Shown: one piece after another, positions 8,630-17,205 of the stretch
Position numbering within the stretch: the stretch's first letter is position 1
Layout: each line of letters begins with the position of its first letter
Source: CAVVFX01 sp963747535
GTDB taxonomy: Bacteria > Acidobacteriota > Terriglobia > Bryobacterales > Bryobacteraceae
Length of the DNA: 64,000 nucleotides
Assembly: GCA_963747535.1 (NCBI GenBank)
Contig: CAVVFX010000017.1
Location: forward strand, 496,001 to 560,000
Direction of reading: 5' to 3'
Position numbers and translations under genes: made by a program
The notes under the pieces: model-generated
The model's input: only the letters and a program-made list of their open reading frames with translations
Databases searched by the model: none
Told to the model about the DNA's origin: nothing

Positions 8630-9760
8630 ATGATAACTTACGGATCTAAGTTTCTTAGTGTTCGCCTAATAGGTGTCCTATCGATAACGTGGCTTGGCAC
8701 CCATACGTTGTCCGCTGATGCCAGCGGCATACCGGTCATCGCGGCGGTCACCGAGTCAACGCAGCCGCCGCAATTGACAATCATGGGGTCCAACTTCGGT
8801 ACGGTGGCACCGGCCGTTACCTTGAATAACCTGCCTGTTTCCGTGATGTCTTATACGAATACTTTAGTGGTAGTCACCCTTCCGGCATCGATCGAGTCAG
8901 CCCCCGGAACCTATACACTCACTCTTACGAACAACTCGGACTCTCCCAACGATATTCTGCGCACTGGGATCTTCCTGGTCGCGATCGGCGCGATAGGTCC
9001 AAACGGACCTGCCGGCCCGGTCGGGCCACAAGGAATCGCGGGGCCGACCGGGCCGGCAGGTGCAACAGGACTCACGGGACCAACAGGTGCTGCCGGTCCA
9101 CAGGGGCCTAGTGGTGCGACCGGGGCGGCGGGCGTTACGGGTCCTGCGGGTGCTATCGGACCTATGGGACCTGCCGGTCCACAGGGACTTACCGGTGCAA
9201 CCGGTGCGGCGGGCGTTACGGGTCCTGCGGGTGCTATCGGACCTATGGGGCCTGCCGGTCCACAGGGACTTACCGGTGCAACCGGTGCGGCGGGCGTTAC
9301 GGGTCCTGCGGGTGCTATCGGACCTATGGGGCCTGCCGGTCCACAGGGACTTACCGGTGCTACAGGTCCTGCGGGTGCTGCCGGATCCAGCAACTTGTTC
9401 ATCAACTCGGGTTTCAGTGGGGTTGCCACCCTTACGACATCCGGGACACTAGTCGCATCCCTCGCTAATCTTCCAGCAGGCAGTTACCTGCTGTCCGCTA
9501 AAGTCACCATTGGACTTAATTCGAGTGGTGCGCAGGATTACTGCACGCTATCTGTTGGCGGCACAGCCATCGACTACAGCTATGCCACGGTTAGTCCGTC
9601 TGCCGGCATTTTTTATGAAACCGCGAAACTCTTGGGGGCGGCTTCATTCACAGACGCAAGCAACTCCATCACGGTAACGTGCTCTACCAGTGCGGGGACA
9701 GCTTCAGCCTCTAATCCGGTGCTGACAGCGACACAAGTCGGCAGCATTACGACCATGTGA
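8630..9760 (+). CDS. Collagen-like triplet-repeat surface protein with IPT/TIG-like N-terminus
   Basis: 376 residues. The start is fixed by AAGGAGG at 8617-8623, 6 nt before the ATG. The N-terminus carries an export signal (LSVRLIGVLSITWLGTHTLSA). Residues 40-115 resemble an IPT/TIG beta sandwich (PQLTIMGSNFG, VTLNNLPVSV, TYTLTLTN). Residues about 123-252 are uninterrupted Gly-X-Y triplets rich in proline, alanine and threonine. The last 125 residues form a beta-rich C-terminal domain (NLFINSGF, AGSYLLSAKVTIGLN), perhaps a trimerisation or head domain like C1q/TNF folds. It is probably a secreted or surface-anchored trimeric fibre. Its role (adhesion, matrix) is not shown by the sequence. Confidence 0.85.
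   Translation: MITYGSKFLSVRLIGVLSITWLGTHTLSADASGIPVIAAVTESTQPPQLTIMGSNFGTVAPAVTLNNLPVSVMSYTNTLVVVTLPASIESAPGTYTLTLTNNSDSPNDILRTGIFLVAIGAIGPNGPAGPVGPQGIAGPTGPAGATGLTGPTGAAGPQGPSGATGAAGVTGPAGAIGPMGPAGPQGLTGATGAAGVTGPAGAIGPMGPAGPQGLTGATGAAGVTGPAGAIGPMGPAGPQGLTGATGPAGAAGSSNLFINSGFSGVATLTTSGTLVASLANLPAGSYLLSAKVTIGLNSSGAQDYCTLSVGGTAIDYSYATVSPSAGIFYETAKLLGAASFTDASNSITVTCSTSAGTASASNPVLTATQVGSITTM
9113..9355 (+). repeat. Three tandem 81-bp repeats within the collagen-like gene
   Basis: Units 9113-9193, 9194-9274 and 9275-9355 each encode the same 27 residues, beginning GATGAAGVTG and ending GPQGLT. Copies two and three are identical at the DNA level as far as read. Copy one differs at a few third positions. 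A fourth partial unit begins at 9356. Such near-identity implies recent duplication and probable length variation. Confidence 0.9.
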
Positions 9761-9831
9761 GCAGACGCACCCTCCTGTCGCTGTGAACGGTGAGCCGCCG
9801 CACCTCCCAAACACTGTAGACTCGGGAAGGC

Positions 9832-11145
9832 ATGCCCACCACCATCACGCGTGTCGAGACGCGCGACATCAGATTTCCCACCTCCGCGGAGTTCATCGGA
9901 TCGGACGCGATGCACAAAGATCCCGATTACTCCGCGGCCTATTGTATTCTGCACACGGACAATCCCGCTCTGGCAGGCCACGGTCTGACGTTCACGGCGG
10001 GCCGCGGTAACGAGTTGTGCGTAGCGGCGATCCGCTCGCTCGCTTACCTCGTCGAAGGTCGCACGCTCGAATCGTTCACGGCCGACATGGGCGCATTCTG
10101 GCGGCACATTACCGGGGACAGCCAGTTGCGCTGGGTCGGTCCGGAGAAGGGTGTGATCCACCTGGCGACCGCGGCCATCGTAAACGCGGTTTGGGACCTG
10201 TGGGGCAAGGCGGTCAGGAAGCCTGTCTGGCAACTGCTGTGTGATATGACGCCTGCGGAGATCACCCGCTGCATCGACTTCCGCTACATCACGGACGCGT
10301 TGGAGCCGGCGGAGGCGCTAGAAATCCTGAGCCGTCAGATGCCAGGGCGCGCGCCGCGAATTGCCGCGATGCGCTCGAGCGGCTACCCTTCCTACACTAC
10401 TTCGGCCGGCTGGCTGGGATTCACCGACGATCAACTCCGTCAACTCTGCCGCGACGCCATCCGCGGCGGATGGTCTCATTTCAAGATCAAGGTGGGAGCC
10501 GATCCCCGCGATGATATCCGGCGCGCCGCTATCATTCGCCAGGAAATTGGTGACCGCAAGCTGTTAATGGACGCCAATCAGCGGTGGGACGTCGGCGAGG
10601 CCATTGCCAACATGCGGCAGCTTGCCCGTTTCAATCCCTGGTGGATCGAGGAGCCCACCAGTCCGGATGACGTCCTGGGCCACGCAGCGATCCGCCGCGC
10701 CATTCATCCCATCGGAGTAGCCACGGGTGAGCACGGCCAGAACCGCGTCATGTTCAAGCAGTTCATGCAAGCGGGCGCGATCGACTTTTGCCAGATCGAC
10801 AGCTGCCGGCTGGGCGGTGTCAACGAAATCCTGGCAGTGCTGTTAATGGCTGCGAAATTCAACATCCCGGTCTGCCCGCACGCCGGAGGTGTGGGGCTGT
10901 GCGAGTACGTGCAACACCTGTCGATGTTCGACTATATCTGCGTCTCGGGTACTTTGGAGAACCGCCTGGTTGAGTACGTCGACCATTTGCACGAACATTT
11001 TCTCGATCCCGTGCGAATGGTGAACGGCCACTACATACCTCCCGTGACACCCGGCTACAGCATCGAAATGAAGCCGGAATCGATGGAAAAGTATGCGTAT
11101 CCACGGCGACCGGAGAGGACGCGCGGCGACAGCCGGAGTTCGTGA
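9832..11145 (+). CDS. fucD: L-fuconate dehydratase (enolase superfamily)
   Basis: 437 residues, closely matching the L-fuconate dehydratase/ENOSF1 family over its whole length. The enzyme converts L-fuconate to 2-keto-3-deoxy-L-fuconate in the non-phosphorylated L-fucose pathway. Family catalytic residues are visible: K218 and K220 (HFKIKVG), metal ligands D247 (LMDANQRWD), E273 (WIEEPTSPDD) and E300 (TGEHGQNR), and base H350 (CPHAGGVGLCE). The N-terminal capping domain (RFPTSAEFIGSDAM, DPDYSAAY) matches too. There is no signal peptide, so it is cytoplasmic. GGGAAGG precedes the ATG. No other fucose-pathway gene is adjacent. The C-terminus after YAYPRRPE is a short charged tail without family similarity. 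Confidence 0.93.
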   Translation: MPTTITRVETRDIRFPTSAEFIGSDAMHKDPDYSAAYCILHTDNPALAGHGLTFTAGRGNELCVAAIRSLAYLVEGRTLESFTADMGAFWRHITGDSQLRWVGPEKGVIHLATAAIVNAVWDLWGKAVRKPVWQLLCDMTPAEITRCIDFRYITDALEPAEALEILSRQMPGRAPRIAAMRSSGYPSYTTSAGWLGFTDDQLRQLCRDAIRGGWSHFKIKVGADPRDDIRRAAIIRQEIGDRKLLMDANQRWDVGEAIANMRQLARFNPWWIEEPTSPDDVLGHAAIRRAIHPIGVATGEHGQNRVMFKQFMQAGAIDFCQIDSCRLGGVNEILAVLLMAAKFNIPVCPHAGGVGLCEYVQHLSMFDYICVSGTLENRLVEYVDHLHEHFLDPVRMVNGHYIPPVTPGYSIEMKPESMEKYAYPRRPERTRGDSRSS

Positions 11146-11167
11146 GTGGCCTAGCTCCCGACTCGAA

Positions 11168-12175
11168 TTACGACACAGGCTTCAGTGAATAGCTACTCAG
11201 CACCTTGAGGTAATTGGCGCGCGTGAAGGCTGATGGGTCGGCCACGGACGCGCTATTCATCGAGCCACGCAACTCATTAGTGGAGTGATATTCGTGCGAT
11301 TCGAGCCAGGTGAGGAGGTCCGATTCGAGTAGCTCCAGATAATCGATGCCACGCTTCAGTAGCGCAGAGGTCATCATTACGACCTGGGCCCCTGCCATGA
11401 TTCCCTTCACCACGTCCTCGGCCGTGTGGACGCCGCCGGTAATCGCCAGTTGTGGGCGCAGGTAGGGCGAGAGGAGAGCGACCCAATGCAGCCGCATGCG
11501 CAGTTCGTCCGAAGTGCTGAGGTTGAGATTCTGGACCACTTCCCGCGTCTCGAGGTCAAAGTCGGGTTGATAAAAGCGATTGAATAAGACCAACGCGTCG
11601 GCGCCCGCGAGATCCAGTTGCTTGCACATGTTGGCGATGGCCGTGAAGTGGGGCGACAGCTTGACTGCTACCGGGATGCGCACCTGCTGCTTGATGTCCC
11701 TCACCAGTTCGCAGTAACCCTGCTCGACCTCCTGCGCGGTCGTCTGAATGCTCGTGGCCAGAAAATAGATATTGAGTTCCAGGGCATCCGCGCCGGCCGA
11801 TTCAATCTCGCGCGCGTACTTGATCCATCCGCCGGTAGAGACGCCGTTCAAACTGCCGATCACCGGCATCTTGACAGCCTTGCGGGCATCTTCAATGTGT
11901 CTGAGATAGCCCTTGGGATCGATCTGATAGGACTGCTGGTCCGGGAAATAACCCATGGCTTCGGGGAAGCTGTCCGAGCCCTGGTTGAGGAAGCTGTCGA
12001 ACCAGAACGAATCCATCATGATCTGCTCTTCGAACAGCGAGTGCAGCACCACCGCGCCCGCACCGGCTTGTTCGAGCTTCACAATGTTGTCGACACTACG
12101 GCACAGCGGCGACGACGAAGCGACAACAGGGCTGCGTAAACTAAGTCCGAGGTAATTTGTCGAAAGATCGATCAT
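11168..12175 (-). CDS. Dihydroorotate-dehydrogenase-like flavoprotein linked to nifJ
   Basis: 335 residues forming an FMN-binding TIM barrel of the dihydroorotate dehydrogenase class 1/PreA type (MIDLSTNYLGLSLRSPVVASSSPLC, MPVIGSLNGVSTGGW, DALELNIYF, PVAVKLSPHF, ITGGVHTAEDVVKGIMAGA). It starts 19 nt after the nifJ stop on the same strand, with GGAG before its ATG, so the two are probably co-transcribed. A PyrD-like protein directly after a pyruvate:ferredoxin oxidoreductase is a recurrent arrangement. It suggests a ferredoxin-linked reductase rather than pyrimidine synthesis, though the substrate is unknown. Confidence 0.85.
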   Translation of the reverse strand: MIDLSTNYLGLSLRSPVVASSSPLCRSVDNIVKLEQAGAGAVVLHSLFEEQIMMDSFWFDSFLNQGSDSFPEAMGYFPDQQSYQIDPKGYLRHIEDARKAVKMPVIGSLNGVSTGGWIKYAREIESAGADALELNIYFLATSIQTTAQEVEQGYCELVRDIKQQVRIPVAVKLSPHFTAIANMCKQLDLAGADALVLFNRFYQPDFDLETREVVQNLNLSTSDELRMRLHWVALLSPYLRPQLAITGGVHTAEDVVKGIMAGAQVVMMTSALLKRGIDYLELLESDLLTWLESHEYHSTNELRGSMNSASVADPSAFTRANYLKVLSSYSLKPVS

Positions 12176-12193
12176 AACTTAACTCCAAATGAT

Positions 12194-12224
12194 TTATTCG
12201 TGTTCATTGGTGTTCATTCGTGGC
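12194..12224 (-). repeat. Dispersed CACGAATGAACAC-type repeat forming the nifJ 3' end
   Basis: Read on the minus strand, this segment starts GGCCACGAATGAACACCAAT and ends GAACACGAATAA. A shorter copy with the same start lies at 27587-27610. Here it supplies the last ten sense codons (PRMNTNEHE and the preceding G) and the TAA stop of nifJ. Confidence 0.75.
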
Positions 12225-15200
12225 CCAATGCTTCGGCTCAGTTGTTCGTACTTCGCCCAGCGGGCGTTGACGTCGTTTTGAGCTTCCTTGAGCAGTGCCG
12301 CGGCGGCCTCAGGCTGGGTGTTCACCAGCATCGTGTAGCGGCCTTCGTTGTAAATGTATTGGTCGAGCCCAAGCGACGGTGGACGAGAATCGAGTTGGAA
12401 CGGATTCGCACCCTTGGCGGCCAGGTCCGGATGGTAGCGGTAGAGCGGCCAGTAAGCCGATTGAACCGCGGCCTTCTGTTGATCCAGACCATGGACCATG
12501 TCGTAACCGTGCGCGATACAGTGGGCATACGCGATGATCAGCGACGGTCCGTTGTAAGCCTCGGCTTCGAGAAACGCCTTGACGGTCTGGGTATCGTTCG
12601 CGCCCAGCGCCACTTGCGCCACATAGACGGTACCGTAGCTCATGGCCATGGCGCCGATGTCCTTCTTGGCGGTTTTCTTGCCTCCCGAAGCAAACTTCGC
12701 GACGGCGGCGCGCGGCGTAGCCTTGGACATCTGGCCGCCGGTGTTCGAGTAGACTTCCGTGTCGAGCACCAGGATGTTCACATTCCGGCCCGACGCGAAC
12801 ACGTGATCCAGGCCGCCGTAGCCGATGTCGTAGGCCCAGCCATCGCCACCGACCATCCAGACGCTCTTGCGAACGAGAGCTCCGACCAGAGGCAGTAGGT
12901 CACGGAGCTTGAGGGTGTCGCTCGCAGAGAGCGTCCGGAACTCAGTTTCAAGAAGTGCTTCGAGTTGGGCCACGCGGTGGCGCTGCGCGACAATGCCCGC
13001 TTCGGTCGACTGGTCGGCCGAAAGAATCTCTTTGGCCAGCTCAACGCCAATCGCGGCAGAGTGGTGGAACACCAGTTCGTGCGCGTACTCCGCCTGCTTG
13101 TCGAGCGACACCCGCATCCCCAGGCCGAACTCGGCATTATCTTCAAACAGTGAGTTGGACCATGCCGGACCGCGGCCATCACGGTTCCGGGTGTACGGCG
13201 TGGTGGGCAGGTTACCGCTGTAAATGGAGGAGCAGCCGGTGGCGTTGGCGATCAGGGCACGCTCGCCGAACAGTTGCGTGAGCAGCTTTATATACGGGGT
13301 TTCCCCGCAGCCCGCGCACGCTCCCGGGAACTCGAACAAGGGCTGGAGCAACTGAACATCCTTGACGTTGTGGTGGGACAGAGCCAGACGGTCGAATTCC
13401 GGGAGAGCGTCGAAGAATTGCCAGTTGCGATTCTCACGTCCCCGAATGGGCGCCTGGGGTTGCAGATTGACGGCCTTCTTCCTGCTGTCCGTCTTGCTCT
13501 TGACCGGGCAGATTTCGACGCATAGACCGCAGCCGGTGCAGTCTTCCGGCGCAACCTGCAGGACGTAGCGCAGATGCTCGCGGCCTTTCCAGCGCGCAGG
13601 CGACGACTTAAGACTGGCCGGCGCCCTGGCCAACAGTTCGGCTTCCACCACTTTCGCGCGAATCACAGAGTGGGGGCAGATCACGACGCACTTACCGCAC
13701 TGGATGCACAGGTCCTGCTCCCAAACGGGAATCTCCAGCGTAAGGTTCCGCTTCTCCCATTTGGACGTCCCTGTGGGATAAGTGCCATCGGCGGGCAGCG
13801 CGCTGACCGGGAGTTGATCGCCCTCTCCGGCAATCATACGTCCCAGCACCTTCTGCACAAATTCCGGAGCTGCGGAGGAAACAGCTTCGGCGCGATCGAA
13901 GCGGCTGTCCGCGGCGTCGGGAATCTCGACTTCGAAGAGAGCCTCGATCGCCCGGTCGACGGCGGCGTAGTTCTTGTGCACGACTGCTTCGCCGCGCTTT
14001 CCGTAGGTCTTCTCAATCGCCTGCTTAATTTTGGCGATCGCTTCGTCACGGGGAAGCACGTCACTCAAGGCGAAGAAGCAGGTTTGCATGACCGTGTTGA
14101 TGCGACGACCCATGCCGCACTCTTTCGCCACGCGAACGGCGTCGATCACGAAAAAGCGCAAGCGTTCCGCGATGATTTTCTGCTGGATCGCGAAGGGCAG
14201 GTGGCGCCACACTTCATGCGCAGGATACGGACTGTTGAGGAGGAACGTCGCGCCCGGCTCAGCGTACTGCAGCACGTCGACCCGCTCCAGAAACCCAAAC
14301 TGATGGCAGGCGATGAAGTTGGCACGGGAGATCAGATAGCTCGCGCGAATTGGCTGGCTTCCGAAGCGCAGGTGCGAGACGGTCATCGCGCCGGACTTCT
14401 TCGAGTCATAGACAAAATAGCCTTGCGCGTAATGGTCAGTGCCTTCGCCGATGATCTTGATGGAATTCTTATTGGCACCGACCGTCCCGTCCGCGCCTAG
14501 ACCGTAGAAAACGGCGCGGACTGTTTCCTGATTCTCGGTGGAAAACGAAGGATCACAGCGCAGGCTGAGGTGCGTCACATCATCGGTGATGCCCACCACG
14601 AAGTGTTTGCGCGGCTGGGCCGACAGAAGTTCGTCGAACACGGCCTTAGCCATCGCCGGCGTGAACTCCTTGCTGCCGAGTCCGTAGCGCCCGCTGATCA
14701 CTTGGGGCATCGGCGTGAAGCGGGCGGTCTCGTAGAGTGAGGTGACCACATCCAGGTAAAGCGGCTCACCCAGACTACCCGGTTCCTTGGTCCTGTCCAG
14801 CACGGCGACAGAGCGGACGGTCGACGGAAGCGCCTCGACGAACGCTTGCGAGGAGAAGGGCCGGAACAAGTGAACATTGACGATGCCGGTCTTGCCTTCT
14901 CCCGTCTGGCTGGCGCGCGCGTTCAAGGCGTCCACACATTCCTCGGCGGCAAAAGCGCTCGATCCCATCAGCACCACCACCCGCTCCGCATCGGGGGCCC
15001 CGTAGTAGTCGAAGAGCCGGTACTGCCGGCCGGTGAGAAACGCGAACCGATCCATGGCTCGTTGCACGATATCAGGGCAGGCTTCGTAGTAGCGGTTCAC
15101 GGTTTCGCGGGCCTGAAAGTACACGTCCGGATTCTGCGCCGTGCCTCGCAATACCGGCCGGTCCGGATCGAGCGATCGCTCGCGGTGCGCCCGCACCATC

Positions 15201-15793
15201 TCGGACGTGATCATCGCACGCATATCTTCGGGCGTCAGTTGCTCAACTTTGGCGACCTCGTGGGAGGTGCGAAACCCATCGAAAAAATGCACGAACGGGA
15301 TGCGCGATTCGAGGGTCGCGGTCTGCGCAATGAGCGCCATATCCATGACTGCCTGAACCGAATGCGACGCCATCAGGGCGAAACCGGTCGCGCGGACCGC
15401 CATCACGTCCTGGTGATCGCCGAAGATGGAGAGTCCCTGCGCCGCAATGGCGCGCGCCGCGACATGAAAGACCGTGGGAGTGAGTTCTCCCGCAATCTTA
15501 TACATGTTGGGAATCATCAACAGAAGGCCCTGCGAGGAGGTAAACGTGGTGGTCAGGCTGCCGGCCTGCAACGAACCGTGGACTGCGCCGGCCGCCCCGC
15601 CTTCGCTCTGCATCTCGATCACGGTGGGCACCGTACCCCAGATATTCGGGCATGCGGAAGCCGACCATTGATCCGCCCACTCGCCCATGGCCGATGACGG
15701 TGTGATGGGATAGATCGCAATGACTTCGTTGGTCAGGTGCGCGACGTAGGCGGCCGCCTCATTCCCGTCGATCGTCACGCGGGGGCGTCTCAA
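12194..15793 (-). CDS. nifJ: Pyruvate:ferredoxin (flavodoxin) oxidoreductase
   Basis: About 1199 residues, the usual length for the single-chain enzyme. It oxidatively decarboxylates pyruvate to acetyl-CoA and reduces ferredoxin or flavodoxin in the cytoplasm. Domains in order: an N-terminal pyrimidine-binding domain (IAIYPITPSSAMGEWAD), a middle CoA/gamma domain, two 4Fe-4S motifs (CIQCGKCVVICP and CTGCGLCVEICP), a cluster/ThDP region (CAGCGETPY, TGCSSIYSGNLPTTPY) and the ThDP/Mg motif (GDGWAYDIGYGGLDHV ... LDTEVYSNTGGQ). I chose TTG at 15793 because AAGGAG lies 8 nt upstream; a second TTG at 15799 is too close to that site. The extreme C-terminus comes from a dispersed repeat. A DHOD-like flavoprotein follows in the same transcript. 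Confidence 0.95.
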   Translation of the reverse strand: MRRPRVTIDGNEAAAYVAHLTNEVIAIYPITPSSAMGEWADQWSASACPNIWGTVPTVIEMQSEGGAAGAVHGSLQAGSLTTTFTSSQGLLLMIPNMYKIAGELTPTVFHVAARAIAAQGLSIFGDHQDVMAVRATGFALMASHSVQAVMDMALIAQTATLESRIPFVHFFDGFRTSHEVAKVEQLTPEDMRAMITSEMVRAHRERSLDPDRPVLRGTAQNPDVYFQARETVNRYYEACPDIVQRAMDRFAFLTGRQYRLFDYYGAPDAERVVVLMGSSAFAAEECVDALNARASQTGEGKTGIVNVHLFRPFSSQAFVEALPSTVRSVAVLDRTKEPGSLGEPLYLDVVTSLYETARFTPMPQVISGRYGLGSKEFTPAMAKAVFDELLSAQPRKHFVVGITDDVTHLSLRCDPSFSTENQETVRAVFYGLGADGTVGANKNSIKIIGEGTDHYAQGYFVYDSKKSGAMTVSHLRFGSQPIRASYLISRANFIACHQFGFLERVDVLQYAEPGATFLLNSPYPAHEVWRHLPFAIQQKIIAERLRFFVIDAVRVAKECGMGRRINTVMQTCFFALSDVLPRDEAIAKIKQAIEKTYGKRGEAVVHKNYAAVDRAIEALFEVEIPDAADSRFDRAEAVSSAAPEFVQKVLGRMIAGEGDQLPVSALPADGTYPTGTSKWEKRNLTLEIPVWEQDLCIQCGKCVVICPHSVIRAKVVEAELLARAPASLKSSPARWKGREHLRYVLQVAPEDCTGCGLCVEICPVKSKTDSRKKAVNLQPQAPIRGRENRNWQFFDALPEFDRLALSHHNVKDVQLLQPLFEFPGACAGCGETPYIKLLTQLFGERALIANATGCSSIYSGNLPTTPYTRNRDGRGPAWSNSLFEDNAEFGLGMRVSLDKQAEYAHELVFHHSAAIGVELAKEILSADQSTEAGIVAQRHRVAQLEALLETEFRTLSASDTLKLRDLLPLVGALVRKSVWMVGGDGWAYDIGYGGLDHVFASGRNVNILVLDTEVYSNTGGQMSKATPRAAVAKFASGGKKTAKKDIGAMAMSYGTVYVAQVALGANDTQTVKAFLEAEAYNGPSLIIAYAHCIAHGYDMVHGLDQQKAAVQSAYWPLYRYHPDLAAKGANPFQLDSRPPSLGLDQYIYNEGRYTMLVNTQPEAAAALLKEAQNDVNARWAKYEQLSRSIGPRMNTNEHE

Positions 15794-16188
15794 ATGCAAT
15801 TCTCCTTATGATTGTGCGTTCTCACCCAACGCTCTCACCCAACAACTTTGCATTTCGTAAGCCAAACGCAAGTGATTGCAGCCGTGTGCCTTCGGCCGAC
15901 ACTCTGCGCCGTTTGGCCGGGGCTATTGGGTGATTTGCCTCGAAAGATTGGCTCCAGTCGACCCGGCGGTTGCCCTCAAACGAGGCCTTAGGCGTTAAAA
16001 TACGGACTCCGGCGTTCGAGTTTATTCAGTTTTCAAACCCTCGGTAGGCGAGCCTTCACCCACGAGGCTCGAAAATACGAAGGCTGCTTCGCAGCCGGGC
16101 AGACCACAAACGACGATGGTTTGCCTTACGGTATTTTCGAGGCAAGGAACTTTCGGGTATTCCTACCCAGGTGAAAAAACGAAGCCAA
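15794..16188. other. Intergenic region with repeat copy and decayed sequence
   Basis: About 395 bp without a convincing gene. It holds two-hairpin repeat copy B (16082-16125). Just past the stop of the next gene it holds an 18-nt direct copy (GAAAAAACGAAGCCAATT, about 16172-16189) of a segment inside that gene (about 16319-16336). GTTAAAATACGG near 15989 resembles a -10 region. Confidence 0.5.
16082..16125 (+). repeat. Dispersed two-hairpin intergenic repeat, copy B
   Basis: Two adjacent hairpins: GGCTGC-TTC-GCAGCC, then GGCAGACCA ... TGGTTTGCC with loop CAAACGACGA. It has the same architecture as the copies at 4711, 26156 and 33954. Confidence 0.75.
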
Positions 16189-16824
16189 TTAGCGGACCGA
16201 AGCGTACTTCTGATTGAGAAGGGCTTTCCAGTCCGGCTTGATACGGTTGGCCGACAGAGTCTTAGCGGCGCTCGCGAGAGTGTCCTGGTGGAGGATTTCT
16301 CTATCCACTTCCGGGTTCGAAAAAACGAAGCCAATTTCCTGGAGGTTGGTGTCACGGCCTTCTTTCCGGTCGGCGCGGCGGACGGTGACGGCGTCGCGCA
16401 TCTCTGCCACCTCCCGGGTCAGGCGGGTATCGATCAGGTCGCGGGCCTCCTGGAGAGTGGTGGAGTATTGCTTCTTCAGGCGGGACTGGTGCTTGCTCAT
16501 GATGTCGAGGGCTTTGAAGTCCGGCACATCGGCAGAGAGGATGGCGGCCTCAATGCGTGCGCAACGCTGGAGGCGCCATTGGGTGTCGCAGAGAAACTGG
16601 ACGAGTTCCGTTTCGGGGACACAGCCGGGGGCAAAGCTGTCGAACATGCCCTGGCACATGGTGCGATAGGCGGCTTCGTCCTCTCCGGGGAGCAGGACGG
16701 ATTTGGCGGTCAAGCCGTGTTTCAAAGAGTTTTGAGAGGACGCCGCTTTGCCGGTGTCGGTGCGGGGTCCTGAGGAGTGTTGCGAATTAGCGATGTTGGC
16801 GGTGATTTGAGCGGCTGTTGCCAT
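16189..16824 (-). CDS. Conserved hypothetical protein with GPRT-GK-SSQNSLKHGLTA motif
   Basis: 211 residues. The N-terminal signature (SSGPRTDTGKAASSQNSLKH followed by GLTA) is, from memory, shared by a family of uncharacterised proteins common in Acidobacteria and Planctomycetes, often in several copies per genome. The rest is predicted mostly helical and charged (RLTREVAEMRDAVTVRRADR), with no membrane segment or signal peptide. No catalytic motif is visible. It lies next to a serine recombinase in an accessory stretch. An 18-nt piece of its 3' coding region is repeated just downstream of its stop, hinting at partial duplication. Function unknown. Confidence 0.7.
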   Translation of the reverse strand: MATAAQITANIANSQHSSGPRTDTGKAASSQNSLKHGLTAKSVLLPGEDEAAYRTMCQGMFDSFAPGCVPETELVQFLCDTQWRLQRCARIEAAILSADVPDFKALDIMSKHQSRLKKQYSTTLQEARDLIDTRLTREVAEMRDAVTVRRADRKEGRDTNLQEIGFVFSNPEVDREILHQDTLASAAKTLSANRIKPDWKALLNQKYASVR

Positions 16825-17205
16825 GGGAGTTTCCTTTCGGTCGCGTGAGATTCACTTTCTGATTTATTGGTAACGCGAGGTCAAGCGTGGAGTTAACGCT
16901 GACTGGCTGGAAGTGACTGAAAGGGCTGGAGAGAAATAATTTCAGGCGGGGTGACCACTCTGGTTGGAGGTTTTGGAAGGAGGGGGACTAGGGACGGCCC
17001 TGGACCCGGACGGATTCCAAGAGGTGGCGGCGGGCTGCGCCTAGAGAAGGGCGTTTGGGCGCGCGGCTGTCTACCCGGGGCCAACTTCATTGATGCGGCT
17101 ATAGCTGTCAACTGGCATTTGACGCCCAGGGATGGATTGCCCGAGAACTGCCACGGAGCACGCCCAATGCTTCCCCCTGGCCGAAAAACGATTACTTCCG
17201 TACGG
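16825..17205. other. Intergenic region, no gene seen
   Basis: About 380 bp between the conserved hypothetical gene and the recombinase. It is strongly G-rich on the plus strand (about 16960-17070). Open frames here have low-complexity Gly/Arg/Pro translations and no similarity, so I see no gene or RNA. Confidence 0.4.

Noticed and set aside
8911..9452. Proline- or arginine-rich frames across the collagen-like gene, and the idea of a CRISPR array
   Set aside because: The frames are shadows of Gly-X-Y codons. The 81-bp units are contiguous and coding, with no spacers.
13574..14500. 308-residue plus-strand open frame
   Set aside because: It is antisense to nifJ, which is intact in sequence and length.
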